Counted from the stretch's first letter, positions 51,654 to 61,532 are shown. The stretch: 64,000 nucleotides of DNA from Paracerasibacillus soli (GCF_034006335.1 NZ_JAWDIQ010000001.1); one strand, 5' to 3'. Notes: generated by a model from the letters alone, not told the origin. Made by a program: numbers and translations.

Positions 51654-53675
51654 CTATTCTAGCCCCAGATTGATAAATCTTCTTATCAATTTTTTATAAC
51701 TTTCATCATCTTCTATTCCGTGTAGTTTTTTAGATTTTTCGAATGTAGCTTTTGCTTTTTCATAATTTTGACTTGTATTTTCTTTTATTTGTTCTACATC
51801 TAATAGTAGATTGATAAGTTTTACATAAGCCTTCGTACTTTGTGGATATTTTTGAATTGCTTCTTCAAAATATTGCTCAGCTTCTGCATACTTTTCCATT
51901 TCTTGCAATATAGTGCCTATCGTCACCATGATATCTTCTTGATTTGTTACTTCTAAATCAATTAAAGTCTGATAATGCATATTAGCATGTTTAAAATCAT
52001 CATAAGCTAATTGTGGATCCTCGAATTCTGTATCATATTTCCTACTTAATCCTCTGCTGTGATAGGCTTGGGCCAATTTTAATTCAAGGCTCAGTTCGTA
52101 CTTTAAATTTAAGGAGTCTTCATCAATAAGAGTGAGCACTTGTTGCGCTTTCTCAATGATTTCAATAGATTTCGTATTCGCATTATCAATGAAATTTCGA
52201 TAAGATGAGTAAATATTTATTAATGCGTGGTAATTGTCAACCTTTTTATAGTTATTTGGTAAGGAATCATTAAATGCTTCAAACGAAACTAATTCATCAA
52301 CAAATTTATCATAATCAATTTCTAATTGGCTCATGGCAGTAGCCAATGTTTTATAATATACAACCGATGGAAACTCTTTCTGATCAACTTGACGAAAGTA
52401 AGTAAGTGCTTCCTGATAATTTTTTTGATAATCAAAATATGTCATGCCCATTTTGTATAATACTTCATTATTCTTATGTGTATTGCCATACTTGTTTTCA
52501 ATATGAGATTTAACAAGTTGCAATCCTACTTCAATCTCATCTCGATGTGAATCTTGTTCCTTTTCTTCATGACCTGCATGATGTTCATTACTAATCACGT
52601 TACTTCTATTAATATAAATATCTATAAGATTGATATATGCTTCAGAACGCTTACCGTCTAAATTTATTGCACTTTCTAATAACTTAATTGATTCGGATGT
52701 GTTTCCTTCAATAAAATTACTGTTTGCTGCATTAATAATACGAGTATAATCTTGAAATTGCTCCTTTTGCATGCCATTATATCCAAATACTGTCGATATA
52801 GAAAAGGTAAGAAACAATACTAACGGCACAAAAAATTTAACTAATTTCTTGTACAACATTTTTTTATAGCCTTGTGTTAATTTTTCTATGTTATCAAGAT
52901 CATGTAGCAATTCAGCACTTGATTGATAACGATTTTCTGGTTCTAGCTGTGTACAATATTCGATAATAATTTCTAATCCCTCAGGTAAAGTAGAATCCCA
53001 ATAGCGTATAGGTTTTACTTCAAATGGTGGATCATTTAATGTCTTACCCGTTATAAGTTGATATAACGTGATGCCTAAACTATATATGTCTGTTCTTGCA
53101 TCTGTTTGTTTTCCTGATATTTGCTCAGGAGCTGCGTACGCTTTTGTACCTAAATTTGTCGTATCTGTTGTTTTTTCCTGCTTATATTCCCTTGCAATGC
53201 CGAAGTCTATTAATTTAACTTGTCCCTCAGGAGTTATCATAATATTATCTGGCTTCATATCCCGATATATGATTGGATTCGGTTTTCTCGTATGTAAATA
53301 ATTTAAGACGTCTGTAAGTTGTTTTGCCCACTCGATCACATCTTCAGCTGGCAAAACGCCCTCTCGCATTAGTTTCTGCTTTAAAGATTCCCCTTCAATA
53401 TAATCCATCACAATATAGATATCACCGGACGATTCTATAATGTCATAAATACGGGGAAGTGCATGATGATCGAGTTTTTTTAACATATTCGCTTCTACAA
53501 CTAAGCTATTTACGAGTAACTCATTGTTAATCGTATCTTTTTTTCTTATATCCTTGATTACGAGGGATTTATTTAAGCGATTATCCATTGCAAGATATAC
53601 AACACTCATTCCTCCACGACCAATTTCTTTTAGCACTTCATAACGGTCGTCAACAATGTCACCAATTTTTAACAT
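51654..53675 (-). CDS. Transmembrane Ser/Thr protein kinase with extracytoplasmic TPR region
   Basis: 673 residues. An N-terminal Hanks-type kinase carries the glycine loop GRGGMSVVY (19-27), Lys41, catalytic YRDMKPDN (137-144), DFG (157-159) and APE (182-184), with activation-loop threonines TTDTTNLGT between. One membrane helix (about 281-298) is followed by 370 residues of helical TPR-like repeats (TSESIKLLESAINLDGKRSE; YQEALTYFRQVDQKEFPS; KYAEAEQYFEEAIQKYPQST). By topology the TPR part is outside the cell, in place of the PASTA repeats of PrkC. ATG at 53675 follows GGGAGGG. Second gene of the operon after PP2C. Intact. Confidence 0.9.
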   Translation of the reverse strand: MLKIGDIVDDRYEVLKEIGRGGMSVVYLAMDNRLNKSLVIKDIRKKDTINNELLVNSLVVEANMLKKLDHHALPRIYDIIESSGDIYIVMDYIEGESLKQKLMREGVLPAEDVIEWAKQLTDVLNYLHTRKPNPIIYRDMKPDNIMITPEGQVKLIDFGIAREYKQEKTTDTTNLGTKAYAAPEQISGKQTDARTDIYSLGITLYQLITGKTLNDPPFEVKPIRYWDSTLPEGLEIIIEYCTQLEPENRYQSSAELLHDLDNIEKLTQGYKKMLYKKLVKFFVPLVLFLTFSISTVFGYNGMQKEQFQDYTRIINAANSNFIEGNTSESIKLLESAINLDGKRSEAYINLIDIYINRSNVISNEHHAGHEEKEQDSHRDEIEVGLQLVKSHIENKYGNTHKNNEVLYKMGMTYFDYQKNYQEALTYFRQVDQKEFPSVVYYKTLATAMSQLEIDYDKFVDELVSFEAFNDSLPNNYKKVDNYHALINIYSSYRNFIDNANTKSIEIIEKAQQVLTLIDEDSLNLKYELSLELKLAQAYHSRGLSRKYDTEFEDPQLAYDDFKHANMHYQTLIDLEVTNQEDIMVTIGTILQEMEKYAEAEQYFEEAIQKYPQSTKAYVKLINLLLDVEQIKENTSQNYEKAKATFEKSKKLHGIEDDESYKKLIRRFINLGLE

Positions 53676-53731
53676 TTTGTCCCTCCCATATCTCCTGCAT
53701 CTATTAGATGAAAATTAACTTTTGATGTATT

Positions 53732-54499
53732 TTATCTTGAACATCTTACGAGGATTGCGGAAATATTATCTGTCTCCCCTCTATCCTTTGCTATATTGAT
53801 TAGTTCTGCAATGTTTTTTTTCATAGGTGATTCATCCTGCACATTATGTATAAAATCAATCAATTCCTCATCATCAATTTTATGATAAAAACCATCTGTA
53901 CAAAGTAAATACGTGTGCGTTTCATTTATATTACCTGTTGTCATCACTACTTCTATTTCTTCTCTAGCCCCGACACACTGAAGGAGCACATTACGTCTTG
54001 GATGAAACTTTGCTTGTTCGGGTGTTAAATTTCCCCTTTCCACTTCGCGAGCAACAAGGGTTTGATCCTTTGTAAGTTGTAATAATTCTGTCCCTACTTC
54101 ATAGATGCGACTATCACCAATTTGTACAATATAATATTTTTTATCTATCACCAAAAATATTGATAATGTAGTTCCTAATGTAATGCCATTTTTTTTACCA
54201 TATTTGATAATTTTTTTGTTTAAAAACCGTATTTTTTCATCTAAATGTTTACCGATGATTTTATCCGTGACATTAACGTTTAGTACAATATCCGGTAATT
54301 CCTTTTCAAACCAGTCAGATAAACCTTGAATAACAGTTGTACTCGCGATTTCACCGTTTGTTAAGCCACCCATCCCATCACATACAACAAACAATCCGAC
54401 ATTTCCTTTAGATGTCTTTGCAGTTTTTATAAGTAAAGCATCTTGATTCGTCTCTTTTTTAGTTCCTATATCTGTAAAATATGCTGATATAAATGTCAC
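53732..54499 (-). CDS. PP2C-family Ser/Thr protein phosphatase
   Basis: 255-residue PPM phosphatase. Metal and phosphate motifs are in order: TNQDA (Asp20), VVCDGMGG (Asp41), GTTLSIF, VQIGDSRIYE, LLCTDGFY and GETDNISAILV. It lacks a membrane segment, so it is cytoplasmic and probably reverses the kinase encoded 56 bases downstream, as PrpC does for PrkC. First gene of the four-gene operon. Intact. Confidence 0.93.
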   Translation of the reverse strand: MTFISAYFTDIGTKKETNQDALLIKTAKTSKGNVGLFVVCDGMGGLTNGEIASTTVIQGLSDWFEKELPDIVLNVNVTDKIIGKHLDEKIRFLNKKIIKYGKKNGITLGTTLSIFLVIDKKYYIVQIGDSRIYEVGTELLQLTKDQTLVAREVERGNLTPEQAKFHPRRNVLLQCVGAREEIEVVMTTGNINETHTYLLCTDGFYHKIDDEELIDFIHNVQDESPMKKNIAELINIAKDRGETDNISAILVRCSR

Positions 54500-54936
54500 G
54501 AAAGCACCACCTTAAATCTAACAGTTTCTGTTTTCTTTTATGACCACAAGCATAAAGCGTAAAAATAGGTCTTGAACCCTAACGGTGACTTTTCACTTAA
54601 AATGTAGTATGGCTTTTCACCGAACCTTTTGAATAACGTAATCAGGGCAGTTAAATTAGGGTATTTGCTTCTAATATTACCATAAAAGCTTATAGTTCTG
54701 AATCTATAATTAGACAATAAAAAAAATTAAGCCTTTAGTAATGACTTATTTTCTTTTCGTTAAAAAAACAAGGGTCTAAATACCTACCTTTAATTTGAAT
54801 TCTTTAAAACATTCGTTATATGCTCGTAATAGGGATGTAAAAATAGGTTGAAACTATCATTCTTAAATCTCTCAAATTCTTGAAGAAACGGGCTTACGGC
54901 AAATTAAACTTGCAATAAAAGGGTAACACATTATAA
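54500..54936. other. Intergenic region upstream of the PP2C operon
   Basis: About 440 bases of A/T-rich sequence without a convincing gene. It holds a plausible promoter at 54689-54717 and two similar stretches (TAAAAATAGGTCTTGAA near 54561, TAAAAATAGGTTGAAAC near 54837) of unknown meaning. Confidence 0.45.
54689..54717 (-). promoter_or_regulatory. Putative sigma-A promoter for the PP2C-kinase operon
   Basis: On the minus strand TTGTCT, a 17-base spacer and TATAAG. It is the best match in the region, about 190 bases upstream of the PP2C start. Confidence 0.4.
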
Positions 54937-54973
54937 AAGCCCCAAATTCTTGTTTTAAAAGAATTTGGGGCTT
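54937..54973 (-). terminator. terminator after mhqD
   Basis: AAGCCCCAAATTCTT and AAGAATTTGGGGCTT form a perfect stem. On the minus strand TTATAATG follows the stem. Confidence 0.8.
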
Positions 54974-55010
54974 ACAGCCAAATTTGTTCTATCTTTCTAT
55001 ACTTTTATGC

Positions 55011-55617
55011 TCAGCTAAATTTGCTATACCACTTCTTGGCCGCTTCAACCTCTGTTGCTGTTAATTGGTGACCTTTATCTTCCCAATGTAGTTCAACCTT
55101 TGCGCCTGCATTTTCCAAAATGGTAGTTAATTCTTCAGACTCTTGTGGCGAACAAATTGGATCATTCGTTCCTGCTGCTATAAATATAGATAATGCTGTT
55201 AAGTCTGGTAGTTTAATACCTCTTCTTGGAATCATCGGGTGATGAAGTATTGCTCCTTTCAAAGCATCTTGATAATGGAATAGTAAACTTGCTGCGATAT
55301 TTGCACCGTTTGAGTACCCTATTGCGATTATATTCCTACGATCAAAAGTATACTTTTCAGACGCCTTATCCAGGAATCCATACAATTCTTTTGTACGGAA
55401 AATCAAATCTTCCTCATCAAAAATACCTTCTGCTAATCTTTTGAAAAAACGTGGCATGCCGTTTTAGCACATTACCCCTTACACTTAATATATTTGCATC
55501 AGGATCAATTATATTCGTTAGTGGTAAAAGATCTTGTTCCGTTCCGCCGGTACCGTGTAATAAAAGTAGAGTTGGCTTTGAAGGATCGTTTCCTTTATGA
55601 AATATGTGTTGCATCAT
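55011..55617 (-). CDS. mhqD: Phospholipase/carboxylesterase MhqD-like (frameshifted)
   Basis: About 202 residues, alpha/beta hydrolase. Oxyanion region LLLLHGTGGTEQDLLPL, nucleophile Ser in IAIGYSNGAN, Asp in FIAAGTNDPICS, His in WEDKGHQLT. It matches MhqD of the quinone-responsive mhqNOD operon. ATG at 55617 follows GAGGTG. One frameshift near 55458, where VRGNVLENGMPRFFKRLAEG should be continuous. It follows mhqO by 22 bases, forming a two-gene operon. Confidence 0.88.
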
Positions 55618-55639
55618 CAATACACCTCATCCGTTACAT

Positions 55640-56632
55640 TTATTCCTTGTCCTCATATTCCTTCTTAAATACTCGCGTACTTCTCACTGTATCTATTGGC
55701 CGTACCAATTTTTCAATTTCCGCACGTTGGGATTCAAAAAACGGTGGTAGAGATAATTTTTCTCCTAGCGTTTCATACGGCTCATCTCCCATAAATCCAG
55801 GGCCATCAGTCGCGATTTCAAATAATATTTGTGGCGCTACGTTTGTATATAATGATCCAAAATAATATCGCTCCACATACCCAGAATTAGGTAACCCAAT
55901 GGATTGCATTCGTTTCATCCATGCTTCCAATTCCGCTCTATCCGCTACACGAAATGCTGCATGGTGAACAGTACCATATCCTTGGCGTGCTCTCGGCAAC
56001 ATTGCATTATATTCAACAATAACTTGCGCACCATTTCCTCCTTCACCTACTTCAAATAAGTGAAAAGAATTTTCTTTCGCAATTTCTTTAAATAACAGCA
56101 CTTTTTCCATGACATCTTTAAAATATTGAAAGTTGTCAACCCGAACAAAAATTGGCCCCAGTCCTGTAATTGCATATTCTATAGGTATTGGCCCTTTTTC
56201 CCACGGAATACCTGCCTTTACACCTTTATTATGTTCATCTGATATTAACTGGTATTGCTGATCGTCGAAATCAACAAATGAAAGTGTCTTTTTTCCAAAC
56301 TGCTCTTTAATCCCTGTATGTTTTACGTCAAGACGATCAAATCGTTTTTCCCAATAATTTAAAGCCTCGTCACTTGGAACTCGCAATGATGTCTTTGCAA
56401 TTTCATTCGTACCATGAACTCCCTTTGGTATACCCGGAAAATCAAAAAATGTCATATCTGTTCCCGGACTGCCTTTGTCATCAGCGAAAAATAAATGATA
56501 TGTTTGAATATCGTCTTGATTTACCGTTTTTTTAACTAAGCGCAAGCCTAATATATATGTGAAAAACTCATAAATTTTTTCCGCACTACTTGTAATTGCT
56601 GTTACGTGGTGAATTCCTTTTAACTCTTTCAT
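55640..56632 (-). CDS. mhqO: Ring-cleaving dioxygenase MhqO-like
   Basis: 330-residue VOC-superfamily protein with two glyoxalase/bleomycin-type domains. Family blocks: KGIHHVTAITSSAEKIYEFF, DKGSPGTDMTFFDFPG, GTVHHAAFRVADRAELEAWM and ERYYFGSLYTNVAPQILFEI. The histidine pairs HHV and HHA and the Glu in FEIATDGPGF fit metal binding. Homologues (MhqA, MhqO, MhqE) protect B. subtilis against hydroquinones and catechol. The promoter and MhqR-type operator upstream support the assignment. Intact. Confidence 0.92.
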   Translation of the reverse strand: MKELKGIHHVTAITSSAEKIYEFFTYILGLRLVKKTVNQDDIQTYHLFFADDKGSPGTDMTFFDFPGIPKGVHGTNEIAKTSLRVPSDEALNYWEKRFDRLDVKHTGIKEQFGKKTLSFVDFDDQQYQLISDEHNKGVKAGIPWEKGPIPIEYAITGLGPIFVRVDNFQYFKDVMEKVLLFKEIAKENSFHLFEVGEGGNGAQVIVEYNAMLPRARQGYGTVHHAAFRVADRAELEAWMKRMQSIGLPNSGYVERYYFGSLYTNVAPQILFEIATDGPGFMGDEPYETLGEKLSLPPFFESQRAEIEKLVRPIDTVRSTRVFKKEYEDKE

Positions 56633-56790
56633 GTTATTCCTCCTTAATTCATCTCTTTTGTCACTAAAATTAGTATCAAGTCGCCCATTCGCTCTATATT
56701 ATTCCTATTATAGGGGGACTTATAATTTATCATGTATAAAATTGATTTGGGCAATAGAATATTCTATTTATGCAATTTGCATTCGTAATT

Positions 56791-56810
56791 TTATCTCGAA
56801 TTCGAGATAA
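56791..56810. promoter_or_regulatory. MhqR-type operator
   Basis: TTATCTCGAATTCGAGATAA is a perfect 20-base palindrome immediately downstream of the -10 hexamer of the mhqO promoter. It closely resembles the MhqR (MarR-family) binding site known from the B. subtilis mhq genes. No mhqR gene is in the window. Confidence 0.85.
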
Positions 56811-56838
56811 TTATATAATCTATACTTCTTTTTGTCAA
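56810..56838 (-). promoter_or_regulatory. Consensus sigma-A promoter for mhqO-mhqD
   Basis: On the minus strand TTGACA, a 17-base spacer and TATAAT: a perfect consensus. So strong a promoter needs tight repression, which the overlapping palindrome would give. Confidence 0.9.
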
Positions 56839-56944
56839 ACGTGTGGATTTGTTCTTTACGATTAAGGCCTTCTTAATTGTTATTAAATAGAGTGAAGAGT
56901 AATTTTACGTGACCAGTTATACTTAGACATACTTTTCATACATA

Positions 56945-56988
56945 CAAAAAAAGGTAAGTCCCTAAAAATCGTAGGAACTCACCTTTTT
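56945..56988 (-). terminator. terminator after the DUF819 gene
   Basis: AAAAAAGGTAAGTCCCTA pairs with TAGGAACTCACCTTTTTT with two mismatches. The T run lies on the expected side for the minus-strand gene. Confidence 0.7.
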
Positions 56989-58211
56989 TTACATGAGCGA
57001 TTCTAGTAAAACTCCCATCATACTGCCCAAATAGTTTCCAATTATATATCCAAGCGTGCCGACAAGCATGATGGGGGCGATAAGACGGGTCCAACCTTTT
57101 GCAATTGCCATCGCAGCAGCTGTTGTTGGTCCACCTATATTCGCATTACTTGCCAAAATCATTTCCTCTAAATTAAATTTAAACAGTTTTCCAGCCGAAA
57201 ATGTAATGAGCATATTTATGAACACGATAATAAAGACAAACACGAGTAATAATGGCGCATTTTCAAGTAGTACAGGCAGTGATGCAGGAACTCCAATGAC
57301 TACGAAAAACATATAAATTAAATATGTTCCAAGTTCTTGTGATCCATGAATCTTATCAAAAAACTTATGAAATACAGTTACAACCGTAACAGTAATTGTC
57401 GTTAACATTAAATATTGATCTCCAAATATGCCATTTAATATATTCATGAAAGCACCGGCATCATCCCTGACGGAATCCATGAGCCAAACAAGTCAGCAAG
57501 TTTAAATGAAATAGCGACAATTGCAAAGGCACTTCCTAATGACAATGCGATATCTTTTAATGATATATCTTTTCGTTTCCAGTATGTGCTTGCAGTTGAT
57601 TCCCCATTAGCATTTGATTGTTTTTCAACTTCATCAATATGCGGTGTAGAAAACTTTCTTCTAAAAAAAGTAATTGCTGGAATCGCCATTAAGACAAAGA
57701 AGTATAATGCCATCATTAAATTATCAGCTACAGTCGTAGATGATATCAATTCACCAGGCACTTCAAATTTAGCCGATAAAGCAACAAAGTTTACTCCTCC
57801 ACCAATATACGAACCTGTCATCATTGCTGCAATTTTATATAGTTGTGGAATACTATGTTTTAACACAAAAAAGGCTATGTATACGCCTACAACTGTTCCA
57901 ATAGAACTAATTAAAAAGATAAATAATAAACGCCCACTTTCATTCCAAATCTTTTTTAAATTTGCTTGGAATAACAATAACGGAATTGCTAATGGAATGA
58001 CATAGCCCCATACAATATCGTAAGCTGGTGCCTCTGTAGGTATAATTTTTAAGTTTGATAAAATAAGTGCTCCTACTAATGCAATAATAGCTCCTGATAT
58101 TCTGGCAGCCCATTTATATCTTTGCTCTAACACAATACTAATTGCTGCCCATCCAGCAAGAAATGCTAATAATATCCATGTTTCGTCAGCTTGAATTAAA
58201 GTTCCTGACAT
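56989..58211 (-). CDS. DUF819 family membrane protein, YjcL-like (frameshifted)
   Basis: About 407 residues with some eleven membrane helices. Conserved DUF819 features: TGSYIGGGVNFVALSAKFEV in the middle and ASNANIGGPTTAAAMAIAKG with PIMLVGTLGYIIGNYLG near the end, an inverted-repeat architecture seen in transporters. The family is uncharacterised; B. subtilis YjcL is the likely relative. A single G is missing near 57463, where WIPSGDDAGAFMNILNGIFG should be continuous. Confidence 0.85.
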
Positions 58212-58330
58212 GATCTCTCCCTACCTTCTCCATATTAACTAAAATTACTGAAAATAAAAAACATATATCTATTATAATATAAAAATCGTTATTTGTAATG
58301 ATTTACTTGAAGCAAAGATTGTAACAAAGA

Positions 58331-58366
58331 AAAACCTTGGAACTCAGATATGCTCCAAGGTTTTTT
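58331..58366 (-). terminator. terminator after dtpT
   Basis: AAAACCTTGGA (58331-58341) and TCCAAGGTTTT (58354-58364) form a perfect stem with T runs on both strands, 22 bases past the dtpT stop. Confidence 0.8.
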
Positions 58367-58387
58367 CTATTTAGTCTACACCTTTCA

Positions 58388-59857
58388 TCAGTGCATGTTT
58401 TTCTTCGATAATAAAAGTAAAATAACACCTATTCCAATTGAGACAATCCCGATAATCATAAAATATTGTACTTGCGTATTCACATCATATAATTTTACAA
58501 GCTGTGCATTTAATGCTTGTGCTGCCGCATTCGATAAATACCAAACACTCATTGTTTGGGAAGCGAATGCTGCTGGTGCAAGTTTCGTTGTTGCAGATGC
58601 TCCTACTGGTGATAATAATAATTCCCCTACCGTTACGACAAAAAAGCTTAGCACTAACCATAACGGGTTAATTGAACCACTGGAAGCACCTGTTAACGGA
58701 ATGAGCATAATCAAAAATGATAGCCCTGCTAATATAACACCTAAAGCAAACTTAACAGGTGTTGTTGGTTGCCGTTTACCAAGTTTTGTCCATAATACTG
58801 CAAATAATGGTGCGAATATGACAATATATACTGGGTTAATTGATTGGAACCAACTTGATGCAATGAGAAATCCACCAATTGATAAATCTGTCTGTTTATC
58901 TGCGATTTGGGCAAATATCGTTGATCCTTGTTCTTGTATCGACCAAAAACATATTGCTGTAATAAAAAGTGGAATATATGCTAGTAATCGAGACTTTTCA
59001 ACAGCCGTCGTTTTTTTACTATTGTACATCACGACAAAGTATGCAGTTGGAATTAAAAAGCCTAGAATACTGATGATATTCGTAAATACACCAATTGTAA
59101 GAAAACCTGTCGTAATCGCAATCGTAACGATTAAAGCTAAAGCAATTCCTGAAAAACTAAACCACTTTGTAAGTTTCTTTTTTTCTTCTGCTGAAATCGG
59201 GTTCGGAATAAATCTTCCTGCTTCGCCCAATGTTTTACGTGAAGTAAAGATATACCATATTAAACCGAGTATCATACCTATTGCAGCTATTGCAAATCCT
59301 AAATGAAAATTATACTTTTGACCAAGTGTGCCTACTACAAGTGGCGCCAATAATGCACCTGCGTTAGCACCTGTGTAAAAAATACTAAAACCAGCATCTC
59401 GTCGATAATCTTCTTTTGTGTATAAATCCCCTACAATATTAGCTAAATTTGGTTTTAGAATACCCGATCCAGCAATTATCAATGCCATAGAAACAAATAA
59501 TGCTGTCACACTACCTGGAAAAGATAAAGCGATATGTCCAAAAGCAATGAGTATACCACCCATAATAATGGTGGAACGACTACCTAAAATACGATCAGCT
59601 AGCCACCCTCCAATAATTGTTGACATATACACTAACGAACCATAAATAGACATAATAGAGGCAGCAGTCGTCTCACTAAGACCAAGTCCTCCACGGGTTG
59701 TTTCATAATAAATATAATAGATTAATATAGCACGCATGCCATAGTATGAAAATCTTTCCCAAAACTCAATTGAAAATAATGTTAACAGCCCCTTAGGATG
59801 TCCAAAAAATCCCTTTTGGGGAATTGTCGCCATTATTTCTTCTCTAGTCATTTTCAT
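58388..59857 (-). CDS. dtpT: Proton-dependent di-/tripeptide transporter, POT family
   Basis: 489-residue MFS protein of the PTR2/POT family with twelve to fourteen membrane helices. Signature EFWERFSYYGMRAILIYYIY is the proton-coupling ExxERFxYY motif, and GSGILKPNLANIVGDLY and FSIFYTGANAGALLAPL are PTR2 signatures. It imports di- and tripeptides with protons. ATG at 59857 follows GAAGGGG. Monocistronic with its own terminator. Intact. Confidence 0.94.
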   Translation of the reverse strand: MKMTREEIMATIPQKGFFGHPKGLLTLFSIEFWERFSYYGMRAILIYYIYYETTRGGLGLSETTAASIMSIYGSLVYMSTIIGGWLADRILGSRSTIIMGGILIAFGHIALSFPGSVTALFVSMALIIAGSGILKPNLANIVGDLYTKEDYRRDAGFSIFYTGANAGALLAPLVVGTLGQKYNFHLGFAIAAIGMILGLIWYIFTSRKTLGEAGRFIPNPISAEEKKKLTKWFSFSGIALALIVTIAITTGFLTIGVFTNIISILGFLIPTAYFVVMYNSKKTTAVEKSRLLAYIPLFITAICFWSIQEQGSTIFAQIADKQTDLSIGGFLIASSWFQSINPVYIVIFAPLFAVLWTKLGKRQPTTPVKFALGVILAGLSFLIMLIPLTGASSGSINPLWLVLSFFVVTVGELLLSPVGASATTKLAPAAFASQTMSVWYLSNAAAQALNAQLVKLYDVNTQVQYFMIIGIVSIGIGVILLLLSKKNMH

Positions 59858-60207
59858 CAAAAAACCCCTTCTATTGCAGTCTAGTTGTAATCTTCACAAG
59901 GATGTTGATAGGGATTGTCCTCCACCTTTGCATTCCTTATTTTTAATTATTGCAATTGTACTTTATGAAGTTTAAATAGTCTGAACTTATAGTTTTAAAA
60001 TAAGAACGGAAGACACATATTAAATGGCCCACTATACTATTATATTTACCATAAACTTACATTTCAAGAGGTAAATTTTACAATTTGCACGAACTTGGTT
60101 AGGAATCAGACATCTTCCTATGAAAAAACTGAAACAAGTGCTTTCTCATACAGCTTTTGCATATTTTTATAAAATAAACTAAAAACTTCTATATCTCCCG
60201 AAAAAAA
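59858..60207. other. Intergenic region between tyrS and dtpT
   Basis: 350 A/T-rich bases with no gene seen. It presumably carries the dtpT promoter; I found no convincing CodY box or leader RNA in it. Confidence 0.45.
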
Positions 60208-60247
60208 ATTCTCATTCCGCTTGTTTGTACGAAAACGGAATGAGAAT
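60208..60247 (-). terminator. tyrS terminator
   Basis: ATTCTCATTCCG (60208-60219) and CGGAATGAGAAT (60236-60247) pair perfectly. On the minus strand TTTTTTTT follows. Confidence 0.85.
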
Positions 60248-60259
60248 AAATGGTTTTAC

Positions 60260-61532
60260 CTATCCATAGTAGTGAATTAAAAAGTAACGTTTTTTACCTC
60301 TTCTAATAATCGTGAATTGGTCCTCTAAGCGATCTTCTTCCCTTACAACATATTGAAGGTCTTGTTCACGCTCACCGTTAATATAAATAGCTCCATTTTG
60401 TATATCTTCCCTAGCTTGTCGTTTTGAAGAACTAATGGACGCTTCTACTAATAAATCCACTAAGTTTTTCTCTTCTTTTGCTGTCTCAAAAGTTGGTACA
60501 TCTTTAAATCCTTGTCTCACATCTTCAGCAGATAGACCTTTCAAGTCCCCGCTAAATAAAGAATCCGTAATCCGTTTCGCTTGTTGAAGTGCCGCTTCAC
60601 TATGGACCATTTTTGTCATTTCTTCAGCTAAACGCTTCTGTGCGACACGATTCTCCGGATGATTTTTCACCTCATTTTCAAGTGCAATCATTTCCTCTTC
60701 CGTTAAAAATGTAAAGTAGCGAATAAATTTCATCACATCGCGGTCATCGGTATTAATCCAGAATTGATAAAATTCATAGGCTGTAGTTTTTTGGGATCTA
60801 GCCAAATTGCACCCCCAGCAGTTTTTCCAAACTTTGTACCATCTGCTTTTGTAATTAAAGGAACTGTTAATCCAAATACATTTATATTCTCTTCCGGATT
60901 TTCCCGTGTACGACGAATAAGTTCCATTCCAGCTGTTATATTACCCCATTGATCACTTCCACCGATTTGCAAAGTGCAATTTTCTTCTTCATATAGTTTC
61001 ATAAAATCTAATGACTGTAAAAGCATATAACTAAATTCTGTAAACGAAATCCCTTGTTCAATCCGTGCTGAAACAGATTCTTTTGCTAACATATAGTTCA
61101 CTGTAAAATGCTTCCCGGTATCCCGTAAAAAGTCAATAATCGTTGTTTTAGAAAGCCAATCATGATTATTTCTAGCAAGAACTGTATTTTCTCCTTCGTG
61201 AACCTCCAGGATTTTTGCAATTTGACTGGCAATTTTATCAGCGTACCCTTTCACAACTTCTGTCGTATTCAAGGAACGTTCTGAAGCGCGACCACTTGGA
61301 TCTCCAATCATCCCTGTTCCCCACCAACTAAAGCAATTGGTTTGTGTCCTGCTTTTTGAAACCTACGTAACATCATTAATGGGACGAGGTGTCCAATATG
61401 TAAACTATCAGCTGTTGGATCAAAACCACAATATAAAGTTACTTCATTTTCTGCTAAATGCTTTTTTAATCCTTCTAAATCTGTTGTTTGATTAATTAAT
61501 CCTCTACTTTCTAAATCCGATAGTATATCCAT
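60260..61532 (-). CDS. tyrS: Tyrosyl-tRNA synthetase (frameshifted)
   Basis: About 424 residues after repair. Class I motifs: [15 protein letters not shown] (HIGH), [12 protein letters not shown] for tyrosine binding, and KFGKT for KMSKS. A C-terminal S4 domain ([20 protein letters not shown] with INGE) contacts tRNA. Two breaks: near 61311 one G is missing from GGGGG ([16 protein letters not shown]), and near 60793 A6 stands for A7 ([18 protein letters not shown]). ATG at 61532 with AGGAG ten bases upstream; an in-frame GTG lies just before. Preceded by a T-box leader. Confidence 0.95.

Noticed and set aside
54552..54853. Pair of TAAAAATAGGT stretches as iteron-like or operator repeats
   Set aside because: Only about 11 bases are shared, they are 276 bases apart, and both lie in A/T-rich sequence; chance is likely.
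58350..59306. 318-codon open frame on the plus strand
   Set aside because: It is the antisense shadow of the dtpT gene, whose POT motifs are unmistakable; the plus-strand translation resembles nothing.
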